52,485 nt of DNA from Prevotella sp. UBA2754. Its GTDB lineage: Bacteria; Bacteroidota; Bacteroidia; Bacteroidales; Bacteroidaceae. This document shows, piece after piece, positions 31,785 through 40,013 of this stretch. Position 1 is the stretch's first letter. The number at the start of each line of letters is the position of its first letter. The notes under the pieces are model-generated. The model did no database searches and was not told the DNA's origin. It was given only the letters and a program-made list of their open reading frames with translations. Position numbers and translations under genes: made by a program. The DNA lies in contig DEJG01000022.1 in the NCBI GenBank assembly GCA_002353295.1, positions 1 through 52,485 of the forward strand. Reading direction: 5' to 3'.

Positions 31785-33668
31785 ATGAAACAATTGTTGA
31801 TATTGATATGTCTGTGTCTGTCGGCGGTAGAGGTGTCAGCTAATCGTCAGGACAAAGAAAAGGGTGATTCAATCTATAATCGACTGGTGGAGCTCTCGTT
31901 GCGTGACTCAATCAATCAGTTGCAGGCGGAGAAAGATGCGGCATTGGCTTATTTCTCTGAACATGAACAGTGGGATCATTATTATTATATAGCTACTCTC
32001 TGTACGACTTCGAAGGTGATGTATCAGGGACAGATGATGACAGGTCTGCGCGAATGCAGAAAACTCTATGAGTTTGCTCGCGATCAGGAACATAACTATG
32101 GACGAGGCATCGTGATGGCTCAAATAGCGTGGCTCTATGGTTTTATCGGTGACCATGAGGCGGCTCTTCGTCAGATGCGTGAAGCCTTCAGCATCCTGCG
32201 CCGATATCCGATGACTCGCGAGAGCATTGCCTTGTTGTATCATTATGCCTATACGTTGGAATTGACAGGCAATTATGAAGAGGAGGCCGCTATGATAAAA
32301 GTGGCAAAACCTTTGATTCGTAGCTTCGAATGGGGCGATACGGCCACACTTATTTATCGCACCTATCATGACAATCTCTTAAATGCCGAGACTTTGATGG
32401 AGGTACGACGTGGGCAACTGACGAAAGCTGGTAAGATGGTTGACCGGTTGATAGCTAAAATGGCTAACAACGATGAGCAGAATGAATATGAAGCACTTCG
32501 TGCTATTGCGGAATATTATAAGGCGAAGGGTGACTATGCTTTGGCTTTGACCACCACTGACCGCATGAAACCACTGGCCAATAATTCAGGTTTGCAATGG
32601 GGGTGGGGATTGCTTCGTACGGAGATACTCCACAAACTGGGACGCTCTGAGGAGGCTTACAATCTGTTGCGCCCGATGATTGATATGCGTAGCAACGACC
32701 GTATGGGGCAGTTACGCCAACAGTTGAGTGAGATGGATACCATGACGGAACTCGACGAACTGCGCTTCCATCGCCATCAGATGCAGTTCTGGTATGCCGT
32801 TGGTATTGCTTTCGTCATTATCGTGGCACTTGGCGTATTCTTGGTGTTACGCCATCGTGCGGCCAAGAAACTTAAGAAAGCTAACACCCAATTGCAGGAG
32901 GCTTACGACCAATTGGAGGAAACCACTACAGCCAAAGAGCGTATTGAAAGTGAACTGCGAATAGCTCGTAATATCCAGATGTCAATGGTACCCAATGTGT
33001 TCCCGACTTGCGACCACCTGGATCTCTTTGCCACGATGACACCAGCCCGACAGGTGGGTGGCGACCTGTATGACGTTCAACTCATTGACGATCAGCATCT
33101 GTATTTCTGTGTGGGCGATGTCAGTGGCAAGGGTGTGCCTGCTTCCCTCTTCATGGCACAGGTTATCCGTCTGTTCCGGGCTATGGCTAAATTCCGTACT
33201 GAGCCATCAGAGATAGCTACCTATATGAATAATGAGTTGACAAGCGATAACGAGAGTGGCATGTTTGTCACCATGTTTATCGGCAAACTGGAACTGAAGA
33301 CTGGACGACTGGAATTCTGCAATTGTGGACATAATGCTCCTGTGGTGGAGTGTGGCAGTCAGAAAGCACGATTCCTGGAAATGGAGAGTAATGCTGTCAT
33401 TGGACTCTTCCCTGATATCGAGTTTGTGGGCGAAGTGATGGAGGACATACGCAATACGATGCTCTTTGTCTATACTGACGGCCTCAACGAGGCTGAAAAC
33501 GTTCAACAGGAACAGTTTGGCGATGATCGTCTGCTGGAAGTTATGCAACAACATTCATATACTTCTGCCCATGAAGTGATTGATACCATGACCGAATTGG
33601 TTGAGCAACATCGTCAAGGAGCAGAACCTAACGACGACCTGACCATGCTCTGTCTGAGATATAAATAA
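31785..33668 (+). CDS. Membrane PP2C (SpoIIE/RsbU-type) serine phosphatase with periplasmic TPR-like sensor
   Basis: About 627 residues. A signal peptide (KQLLILICLCLSAVEVSA) is followed by about 300 residues of helical TPR-like repeats, expected in the periplasm. A membrane helix (FWYAVGIAFVIIVALGVFLVL, about 340-360) leads into a coiled coil (KKANTQLQEAYDQLEETTTAKERIESELRIA) and a SpoIIE-type PP2C phosphatase, with metal aspartates in GGDLYDV, GDVSGKGVPASLF and NDDLTMLCLRYK. Proteins of this build sense an extracytoplasmic signal and dephosphorylate an anti-sigma factor antagonist (STAS protein) inside the cell. No anti-sigma factor or STAS partner is encoded next to it, so the target must lie elsewhere. 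The SulP STAS domain at 49.2 kb is not an obvious partner. Confidence 0.85.
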   Translation: MKQLLILICLCLSAVEVSANRQDKEKGDSIYNRLVELSLRDSINQLQAEKDAALAYFSEHEQWDHYYYIATLCTTSKVMYQGQMMTGLRECRKLYEFARDQEHNYGRGIVMAQIAWLYGFIGDHEAALRQMREAFSILRRYPMTRESIALLYHYAYTLELTGNYEEEAAMIKVAKPLIRSFEWGDTATLIYRTYHDNLLNAETLMEVRRGQLTKAGKMVDRLIAKMANNDEQNEYEALRAIAEYYKAKGDYALALTTTDRMKPLANNSGLQWGWGLLRTEILHKLGRSEEAYNLLRPMIDMRSNDRMGQLRQQLSEMDTMTELDELRFHRHQMQFWYAVGIAFVIIVALGVFLVLRHRAAKKLKKANTQLQEAYDQLEETTTAKERIESELRIARNIQMSMVPNVFPTCDHLDLFATMTPARQVGGDLYDVQLIDDQHLYFCVGDVSGKGVPASLFMAQVIRLFRAMAKFRTEPSEIATYMNNELTSDNESGMFVTMFIGKLELKTGRLEFCNCGHNAPVVECGSQKARFLEMESNAVIGLFPDIEFVGEVMEDIRNTMLFVYTDGLNEAENVQQEQFGDDRLLEVMQQHSYTSAHEVIDTMTELVEQHRQGAEPNDDLTMLCLRYK

Positions 33669-33698
33669 GGCTTCTCATGCACACGAATACCTTATTAG

Positions 33699-33745
33699 TA
33701 AAAAAGTAAAAGCCCCTGCTAGAGAAATCTCTAAGACAGGGGCTT
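33699..33745 (-). terminator. Intrinsic terminator downstream of tRNA-Phe
   Basis: Plus-strand arms AAGCCCCTG (33710-33718) and CAGGGGCTT (33737-33745), with a nested small hairpin TAGAG/CTCTA, followed on the minus strand by a T-rich tract. It points in the direction of the tRNA gene and also lies after the convergent PP2C gene. Confidence 0.75.
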
Positions 33746-33762
33746 CATAATGAAAGGAGGAG

Positions 33763-33835
33763 TGGTACCTCCAGGAATCGAACCGGGGACACACGGATTT
33801 TCAGTCCGATGCTCTACCAACTGAGCTAAGGCACC
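33763..33835 (-). tRNA. tRNA-Phe (GAA anticodon)
   Basis: The minus strand folds as a full cloverleaf of 73 bases: acceptor GGTGCCT / AGGTACC with one G-T pair, D arm containing GCTCAGTTGGTAGAGC, anticodon loop CTGAAAA giving GAA, and T arm with GGTTCGATTCC. Discriminator base is A; the CCA end is not encoded. A -7 element (TACCTTTG on the minus strand, 33877-33884) lies about 42 bases upstream, and a small hairpin (33855-33871) sits in the leader and may guide 5' processing. Confidence 0.96.
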
Positions 33836-33876
33836 ATCATTATGTTTCTTTCAAGCAATCCTCTTGATTGCGGGTG

Positions 33877-33884
33877 CAAAGGTA
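33877..33884 (-). promoter_or_regulatory. -7 promoter element for tRNA-Phe
   Basis: The minus strand reads TACCTTTG, matching TAnnTTTG. Confidence 0.55.
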
Positions 33885-33887
33885 CAA

Positions 33888-33924
33888 TAAAAAAAATAAT
33901 CCACCAAATTTTTGACGGATTATT
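33888..33924 (-). terminator. Intrinsic terminator after the C10 protease gene
   Basis: On the minus strand AATAATCC and GGATTATT form an 8-bp stem around a 14-base loop and are followed by a run of T residues. The T run also abuts the tRNA promoter. Confidence 0.75.
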
Positions 33925-33947
33925 TTTCGTTTTGCTCAAATTTTGCA

Positions 33948-36575
33948 CTATTTCACCAGATACTTCTTGCCATTCAGGATGATAATGCCCTTATGGTTGG
34001 CAGATACCCGCTGTCCACGGAGGTTGTAGCGAGGGGCATCTGTCCGTTGGTCTGTCTTGACAGTGTTGATGGCTGTGGGAGTCACTAGGGTGTACTTGTT
34101 GTACCAATCCCATTTTTGCACGCTAACGCCTTCAGAGTAGTAAGTCACGGAAAGGTAATATGACCTGCCTATCGTCAGATTAGGAATTTCGACGTTATAG
34201 AGTGTCTTCTGCTGACCTGCTGGTATTTGTACATCCTTGATGGTCACGTAATTCTCCATGTATACATAGCTATCATTGCTGTCGTACCACGCAGCTACTT
34301 CAATCTTCTCATTATAGTCGTAAGTGCTGTTATTCTTGAGAACAACATTTGTCTTAATCGATGTCCCTTCAATGGTGTAGTCTGACTTGGCGTTGGTCAC
34401 GTTCAGAGAGAAAGACATATCTGCCGGAACCAATACTTTGCCGACAGTACATGTCGTGCTGTTGCCCCAGTAAACAATACCTGATGAGAAGTAGTAAACG
34501 GTAAGGTAATATTGGGCGCCAGCTATCAAGTCTGGGAACTGAGCAGTGACTTGTGTTTGTTCGCCTACAGCAAGGTTGATGTCTTTAATAACCTCAACCG
34601 GGTCCCCAATATAATTCCAGTCATCATCAATCTGTTGCAGATAGAATATTATCTGGTCGTTATACGTATTATTTCCTGTATTCTTAAAGCTGGCTGTGGC
34701 ATTGATGGTAGTGCCCTCAATAGTATTATTCTTCGCACCTTCGATCGACAAGTCTGTTTGGAGTTCCTGAGGAAGTGATTGCTCAATGGTGATGTTTGTC
34801 TGGTAGACAATGTTCTGTTTGTTGTAGTCCGTGGAGATGGCAAGCGTTAATGTTCCTGCAACCTTTGAGGTGAAGGCAATCTCAATGTCTTCCGTCTTTC
34901 CGTTTTCGAGGTATGATGATGCCGCGGCTACGAAATCAGAGTTAGTGCCAAGCCATACATAGAATGGGGTCTCGTTGTTATAGCCGTTATTCGTCCAGTT
35001 GATCACTGCCGACATGTTACGTCCCGTCTTCTTGACTCCATTCACTGTCACCTTGTTAATCTTAATGGTCTTCTCTAAATCTGAAGAATTTTTCAGGGTG
35101 AGGTTGTTGCCACTGATCTCCGCAAGGAGGATATTGTCATCATAGAACTCGCATTTTTTCCATTCTGTCTCTCCGGGATAGCGGTACATCTGGCGCAGCT
35201 CATAGATACCATTGTCAAGGTTAGCGCCAAAGGAGAGATTAGCGTTGGCATAAGAAAAATATCCCTGATTGATCGTTATGTCTTTTTTTGTGTCGAGAAT
35301 CTTGAGAAGATTACCGCCCTTGCAGAGTGCCCATGCATGGTCAACGGTAATACTTCCTTCTCCCCAGAAACCAATCCAGCCATTTACTGCGACATTGGTG
35401 AAGTCGTGTGTGGAGCTGCTACGGGTGAACTGGTATGTATTATACTGGCTCATGTAGAAGATATCTGGTTTTGCGGCAGGCTCCCCATGGTCAGGCTGTA
35501 CACCGATAATGGCATTCTGACCCCTGGTGTAACCGTTTTCAGATATTCCGCCTCCGATACCTCGTCCCTCAGGATTGAGTACTGACAGCACGAAATGTCC
35601 ATCGGAATAGCCTCCCCATCCCCAGTTGACATGGAAGAGTCCCTTGTTGTCGTACCCGTCGATCACGAACTGGTGACCGCCAGAGCCTGAATTTCCAGAA
35701 TACAGTACAGGACGTTTGTTGGAAAGCTCCTGATAGATGATGGTCTCCCATTCCGTTGTAGTATAGTTGGAGCGGCTTATGTTCTTTGCCGTCTTACTAT
35801 AGCCGAAATAGTTGATGAGGTTTCCGGCGCTGACACCTGCCCCCGACTCATTACTTGTATAGTCCATCTGCACAGCCTGTCCACAATAGCGCATCAACTC
35901 AGCTACGGCATCGGCTGCAGCACCAGTCTCATCATAAGTATAATTGTCTTTCATCTGATTCCACTTGAGAGTGGTGGCAGGCAGCTCAGAGAGATTCAAC
36001 CCTTTTGTACTGGTTGTATATGCTGGTATGGCTGACGTTGCACTTTGGGGCCATTTATGATAGTACATCACCTGTGCCATGGCGGTGGCGACACAGCCAG
36101 TGACACAATGGTCCTCACCGTCCAACGGACACTGCAGGTTATAAGGTGCTCCTTGATTCCACTGACAAGTCAGCAGGGGTGACACGGGGGCACCTAAGAC
36201 ACGACGGGGATGTGTGCTGGTCTGGACATCATCACCCAAAGCCTTGATCTGCTCGGCATAGCTTTCCAGCCATTGGCGGGCATTGACAGGGAGCTTGTCC
36301 AACTCCAGACTACCCTTGTCGGCATATCCCAATACAGGTATGGTACGGTCGTCAGCACTGACAATCACGAAACCGTTCTGTCCATCGGCATTGAACACAT
36401 AGAATTGGTCGTCACCGATAGCTGGTGCGCGTCGCATAGTCTTCTGCTGAAACGATTTGCCCTGCATGAACTGGCGGGCTATAGTCAGCGCCTGTTCTTC
36501 CGTCACGTTGCCTGCCATGATCGTCATACTGACGAGTGCAAGGACAAGTGAGAATAGAATTCTTGTCTGTTTCAT
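33948..36575 (-). CDS. Secreted C10 (streptopain-like) cysteine protease with Ig-like repeats and C-terminal sorting tail
   Basis: 875 residues. Signal peptide 1-21, Spi-type propeptide domain to about 115 (NVTEEQALTIARQFM ... GFVIVSADDRTIPVLGYADKG), then the C10 peptidase domain 130-370. The catalytic cysteine is Cys161 in HCVTGCVATAMAQVM, the histidine is His301 in SGGHQFVIDGYD and the tryptophan loop is HVNWGWGGYSDG, all intact. Two or three CARDB-like beta-sandwich domains follow (about 500-840). The end, YNLRGQRVSANHKGIIILNGKKYLVK, is the Prevotella-type C-terminal signature seen on secreted surface proteins. It would cleave host or dietary protein outside the cell. A secreted partner gene lies 33 bases upstream on the same strand. 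Confidence 0.88.
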   Translation of the reverse strand: MKQTRILFSLVLALVSMTIMAGNVTEEQALTIARQFMQGKSFQQKTMRRAPAIGDDQFYVFNADGQNGFVIVSADDRTIPVLGYADKGSLELDKLPVNARQWLESYAEQIKALGDDVQTSTHPRRVLGAPVSPLLTCQWNQGAPYNLQCPLDGEDHCVTGCVATAMAQVMYYHKWPQSATSAIPAYTTSTKGLNLSELPATTLKWNQMKDNYTYDETGAAADAVAELMRYCGQAVQMDYTSNESGAGVSAGNLINYFGYSKTAKNISRSNYTTTEWETIIYQELSNKRPVLYSGNSGSGGHQFVIDGYDNKGLFHVNWGWGGYSDGHFVLSVLNPEGRGIGGGISENGYTRGQNAIIGVQPDHGEPAAKPDIFYMSQYNTYQFTRSSSTHDFTNVAVNGWIGFWGEGSITVDHAWALCKGGNLLKILDTKKDITINQGYFSYANANLSFGANLDNGIYELRQMYRYPGETEWKKCEFYDDNILLAEISGNNLTLKNSSDLEKTIKINKVTVNGVKKTGRNMSAVINWTNNGYNNETPFYVWLGTNSDFVAAASSYLENGKTEDIEIAFTSKVAGTLTLAISTDYNKQNIVYQTNITIEQSLPQELQTDLSIEGAKNNTIEGTTINATASFKNTGNNTYNDQIIFYLQQIDDDWNYIGDPVEVIKDINLAVGEQTQVTAQFPDLIAGAQYYLTVYYFSSGIVYWGNSTTCTVGKVLVPADMSFSLNVTNAKSDYTIEGTSIKTNVVLKNNSTYDYNEKIEVAAWYDSNDSYVYMENYVTIKDVQIPAGQQKTLYNVEIPNLTIGRSYYLSVTYYSEGVSVQKWDWYNKYTLVTPTAINTVKTDQRTDAPRYNLRGQRVSANHKGIIILNGKKYLVK

Positions 36576-36608
36576 AATAATTGTTATTTATATAATTAAG
36601 GTTTATCA

Positions 36609-37811
36609 TCATTCTTCCCCGGGGAGTTTGTTTTCTGTCTGTTTACCTTTCAATGCTGCTAACCCTTTGATACCGTCAGGGTTATAGATGTAGAATTTTC
36701 CGTCGCCTTCCTGCATCCAGAAGTTGCCGTTCCAGTCGCAATACAGATAATCTACTTGGTTGAACTTGATCTCTCCGAACATGCCAAACATGCCGTATGT
36801 ACCCTCGATGCCCGTGCTGAGTTCCTGTGAGATCTTCGGCTCGCCCTTCAGGTCCTTGTTATTCCACTCGTAGAAATGTTTTTGGTAGTTGTCCGTGATG
36901 GCGAGTACATGTTTTCCGTTACAGGCAATACGAGTAAATTTCTTGTTCTCGCCAGGCAGACAATAGACTTCCTCCCATTTCATCTTCTTCATCGGTGATC
37001 GCATCACCTGTTCACCCATGCCGACGTATATCATGCTGTCGACATCATCGCGCCAGATGCCGGAGAGCTCGCCTCCGCCACCATTGCCGATCTCCTTCAT
37101 CTTCCATATCTTGCTGCCGATGGCATTACGCTTGTCACGGCTGCTGGTGGAAGGAAGTCCTTTGGGAAGTGCTCCTATCTCATCTCCGTTGATATAGACG
37201 AGGGTACCTCTCTCGCTGAGCAGACCGTCTGTTGCTTTATCGTAAAAACCAGTGACCCGGTGCTCTTTCTGGTCGATAATCAGGTTGGTGGCATTATTGA
37301 CCAATCCCAGATAACGTCCACTGGGGGAGGTGATAATCCGTTTGTGCTCCTGTGCCTTGGTCAGGAATATGGCAGGATCGTTCCATGCTCCTTCTGGAAG
37401 AATCACTTCAGAGGTGTTCACGTCTGTTCCGTTATACTTGACGACACCGATGTCGGCAAGTCGGAAGTAAAGGTTCGTGCTGTCTGCTCCTGCACTGAGA
37501 ATCTTCGCACGGCGGCGAGTCTTCTTGGGAATGACAATCTTTATCTCTCCCGTTTTCTTGTTGACGGCACGTAGTGCGTTGGACTCCCCGTTGGGATAGT
37601 CGAGGATGTAGATGTTCTCCGCATCCTCAAAGAGTCCGTTGTTTGCCCACTCGTCCAGCTGGAGGATAGCAAACTTGTCGTTTACTTTACTCTGGACCGG
37701 TTTCTTGGCAGCGGCAGCCGGTTTCTTAGCTGTCGGTCTTTTCTTCACTTGTGCTGTGATAGCGACACACGTCATTGCCAACAGACAAAGCATGATGATG
37801 TTTTTCTTCAT
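36609..37811 (-). CDS. Secreted protein of unknown function, repeat-propeller-like, co-transcribed with the C10 protease
   Basis: About 400 residues with signal peptide MKKNIIMLCLLAMTCVAITA, then a Lys/Ala/Pro-rich linker (KKRPTAKKPAAAAKKPVQSK) and a domain of repeated short strand motifs (AENIYILDYPNGESNALRAVNKKTGEIKIVI, STNLYFRLADIGVVKYNG, SIWRDD-type segments, DGKFYIYNPDG) that suggests a beta-propeller. No enzyme motif is visible. ATG 37811 is preferred; the longer in-frame extension lacks a signal peptide. It ends 33 bases before the C10 protease and may help its secretion, activation or inhibition, but this rests on position only. Confidence 0.65.
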   Translation of the reverse strand: MKKNIIMLCLLAMTCVAITAQVKKRPTAKKPAAAAKKPVQSKVNDKFAILQLDEWANNGLFEDAENIYILDYPNGESNALRAVNKKTGEIKIVIPKKTRRRAKILSAGADSTNLYFRLADIGVVKYNGTDVNTSEVILPEGAWNDPAIFLTKAQEHKRIITSPSGRYLGLVNNATNLIIDQKEHRVTGFYDKATDGLLSERGTLVYINGDEIGALPKGLPSTSSRDKRNAIGSKIWKMKEIGNGGGGELSGIWRDDVDSMIYVGMGEQVMRSPMKKMKWEEVYCLPGENKKFTRIACNGKHVLAITDNYQKHFYEWNNKDLKGEPKISQELSTGIEGTYGMFGMFGEIKFNQVDYLYCDWNGNFWMQEGDGKFYIYNPDGIKGLAALKGKQTENKLPGEE

Positions 37812-37835
37812 AATTGTTGTATTTAGGTGTAGTAA

Positions 37836-38081
37836 TCCAATCGTACTTATGTCAGCAGTTATCTTAGCCAGGTTCGTGGGCAGACTTTCTATGACTATAT
37901 CAATCAATTGAGAATAGAAAAAGTAAGTGTACCTTTGCTCAAAGAGCATCCAGAGTACACTTTAGAATATATAGCCAACGAAAGTGGGTTTGCCTCTATC
38001 TCAACCTTTCGCCGTGCATTCCAGAAATTATTGGGGAGGACTCCCCGTCAGTTTATAGCGGATTCCAGCCTTGAGCCTTGA
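37836..38081 (+). pseudogene. Orphan C-terminal fragment of an AraC-family regulator
   Basis: The frame reads NRTYVSSYLSQVRGQTFYDYINQLRIEKV ... YTLEYIANESGFASISTFRRAFQKLLGRTPRQFI: an almost complete AraC-type DNA-binding domain starting at the first recognition helix and ending at the usual TPxQF close. There is no start codon and a stop lies immediately upstream at 37833, so the sensor part is missing. The 3' end overlaps the end of thiL on the other strand by 29 bases. It resembles the hybrid two-component (HTCS-type) DNA-binding domains of Bacteroidales. It is too short for automatic ORF finding. Confidence 0.75.
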
Positions 38082-39150
38082 GTTCGAACTCTTGGTCATC
38101 GCGAGTGACGAGTATATGCCCTAGACTTTCCTTGGTGATATGGCCGATGAGTTTTACGTCTTCCATTGCTTCGATTTTCTCATGGTCGCCGATGGGTACG
38201 GTGAAGAGCAGTTCGTAGTCTTCGCCACCGTTTAGGGCACATGTGGTGACGTTCATGTTCAGTTCTTCAGCCATCACTGCCGTCTGGTAGTCGATGGGTA
38301 TCTGTTTTTCGAAGATGCGACAGCCCACATGACTCTGCTTGCAGATATGCATCAGTTCACTGCTGAGGCCATCCGAGATGTCCATCATGGAGGTCGGTCG
38401 GATATTGGCTTCGCGCAGCCGCTGAATGATGTCGCCGCGAGCTTCGGTTTTCAACTGCCGTTGCAGCAGGTATTCTTTGCCGGCAAAGTCAGGTGTAGCT
38501 AAAGTTGAGAGTTGAGAGTTGAGCGTTGAGAGTTTTTGGCTGTCGCTATTGGCTTTCGCTTCAGCAATTTTCTTCTGAAGTTCATTTACCTGTTCATAGT
38601 ATATTGCCTTTTCACGTTCCAAGAGCTGGAGTCCCATATAGGCAGCACCTAGGTCACCGCTGACACAGATAAGGTCAGTCTCTTTGGCACCATTACGATA
38701 GACGATGTCCTCCTTGCGGGCTTCGCCGATGCAAGTAATCGAGATGGCCAAACCAGTATAACTGCTTGTAGTGTCTCCTCCTACGATGTCGACATTCCAT
38801 TTGTTGCATGCCATACGTAGACCGCTGTAAAAAGCTTCTAGGTCTTCAACACTGAAGCGCTTCGACAGTGCCAGAGAGACCGTCATCTGGCGAGGAATAC
38901 CGTTCATGGCAAAAATATCGCTGATGTTCACCATCGCCGATTTCCATCCCAAGTGTTCCAGATCGATATAGGTGAGGTCGAAATGAACGCCCTCCATCAG
39001 CATATCGGTGGTGATGAGTACTTCGCTATCAGGATAATGGAGTACGGCACAATCGTCGCCTACACCATATCGCGTGGATTCGTTCTGTGGTTTAATATCT
39101 TTTGTCAATCGGTCGATGAGACCGAATTCTCCTAATTTTGCTATTTCCAT
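38053..39150 (-). CDS. thiL: Thiamine-monophosphate kinase with a heptamer-repeat insertion
   Basis: 365-residue kinase of the AIR synthetase-like fold that phosphorylates thiamine monophosphate to the diphosphate. Family motifs: YGVGDDCAVL, TTDMLMEGVHFD, VNISDIFAMNG, VGGDTTSS, SGDLGAAYMGLQLL, DISDGLSSEL and NGGEDYELLFT. Between the SGDLG region and EYLLQRQ an insert of about 30 residues contains a coiled-coil-like stretch and LSTLNSQLST encoded by four CTCAACT heptamers. It overlaps the punA stop by 10 bases and is the last gene of the sppA-lpxK-punA-thiL run. Confidence 0.92.
   Translation of the reverse strand: MEIAKLGEFGLIDRLTKDIKPQNESTRYGVGDDCAVLHYPDSEVLITTDMLMEGVHFDLTYIDLEHLGWKSAMVNISDIFAMNGIPRQMTVSLALSKRFSVEDLEAFYSGLRMACNKWNVDIVGGDTTSSYTGLAISITCIGEARKEDIVYRNGAKETDLICVSGDLGAAYMGLQLLEREKAIYYEQVNELQKKIAEAKANSDSQKLSTLNSQLSTLATPDFAGKEYLLQRQLKTEARGDIIQRLREANIRPTSMMDISDGLSSELMHICKQSHVGCRIFEKQIPIDYQTAVMAEELNMNVTTCALNGGEDYELLFTVPIGDHEKIEAMEDVKLIGHITKESLGHILVTRDDQEFELKAQGWNPL
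38503..38530 (-). repeat. Heptamer CTCAACT array inside thiL
   Basis: Four tandem copies (one with a single mismatch) of AGTTGAG on the plus strand, CTCAACT on the thiL coding strand, encoding STLNSQLST-like residues. The identical unit occurs in guaA at 48063. Confidence 0.9.
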
Positions 39151-40013
39151 CCTTCTGTGGGGTGATCTTGATTTTTTTGAATTGATATGTTATGTTCAAT
39201 TTTCTCAGAACGGATAATCATTTCCCGCATAATCTCCGTCATGCGGGGTTGGGCGGCATTTGCTGCTTCCTGGACTTCCTCATGGCTTACCTCTACGGGA
39301 TTGTCGAAACCACCTAAGTCAGTGATAACGGAAACTCCGAATGTGCGAATGCCGCAGTGGTGGGCAACAATGACCTCAGGAACGGTTGACATGCCTACGG
39401 CATCGGCTCCCATCAGGTGAAACATCTTGTATTCGGCAGGTGTCTCGAAGGTGGGTCCCTGCAGTCCGAGATAGACACCGTAGGTAATGCGTATCTTCTT
39501 CTCAAATGCGATGTCAGCAGCCAGTTGGATGAGTTTTTTGTCATAGGTCTCGTGCATATCGGGGAAGCGAGGACCGGTTGGGAAGTTCTTGCCACGCAAG
39601 GGATGCTCAGGGAAGAAGTTGATATGGTCGGTGATAATCATCAAGTCGCCAATCTTAAAATGAGGGTTCATACCGCCAGCTGCATTCGATACAAACAGCG
39701 TCTTGATGCCCAGTTCGTACATGACGCGGACAGGGAAAGTTACCTCCTTCATGGAATAGCCCTCATAGAAATGGAAGCGTCCCTGCATCGCCATGATGTC
39801 GATACCTCCCAACTTGCCGAATATCAGCTTGCCGCTATGTCCCTCCACGGTAGATACGGGAAAGTTAGGAATTTCTGTGTATGGGATTTCAATCTTGTCA
39901 GTTATTTCGGAAGCTAATTGTCCGAGACCCGTCCCCAGAATAATTGCCGTCTTGGGACTTGTGGTCATTTTTCCTTTTAACCAAGATGCTGTTTCTTGAA
40001 TTTTTGCGTACAT
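39141..40013 (-). CDS. punA: Purine-nucleoside phosphorylase (trimeric, PNP-I family)
   Basis: 290-residue enzyme that cleaves (deoxy)inosine and (deoxy)guanosine with phosphate to release the base. Conserved stretches: AIILGTGLGQLA, NFPVSTVEGHSG, MQGRFHFYEGYS, VSNAAGGMN, LQGPTFETPAEYKM with the guanine-binding Glu, and VGMSTVPEVI plus VITDLGGFD. The start at 40013 (MYAKIQETASWL) is typical for the Bacteroidales enzyme, so the 116-base overlap with the end of lpxK appears real. The C-terminus overlaps the thiL start by 10 bases, suggesting tight translational coupling. Confidence 0.93.
   Translation of the reverse strand: MYAKIQETASWLKGKMTTSPKTAIILGTGLGQLASEITDKIEIPYTEIPNFPVSTVEGHSGKLIFGKLGGIDIMAMQGRFHFYEGYSMKEVTFPVRVMYELGIKTLFVSNAAGGMNPHFKIGDLMIITDHINFFPEHPLRGKNFPTGPRFPDMHETYDKKLIQLAADIAFEKKIRITYGVYLGLQGPTFETPAEYKMFHLMGADAVGMSTVPEVIVAHHCGIRTFGVSVITDLGGFDNPVEVSHEEVQEAANAAQPRMTEIMREMIIRSEKIEHNISIQKNQDHPTEGWK

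Noticed and set aside
37930..37937. TACCTTTG resembling a -7 element
   Set aside because: It lies inside the AraC remnant frame and no gene starts downstream on that strand.
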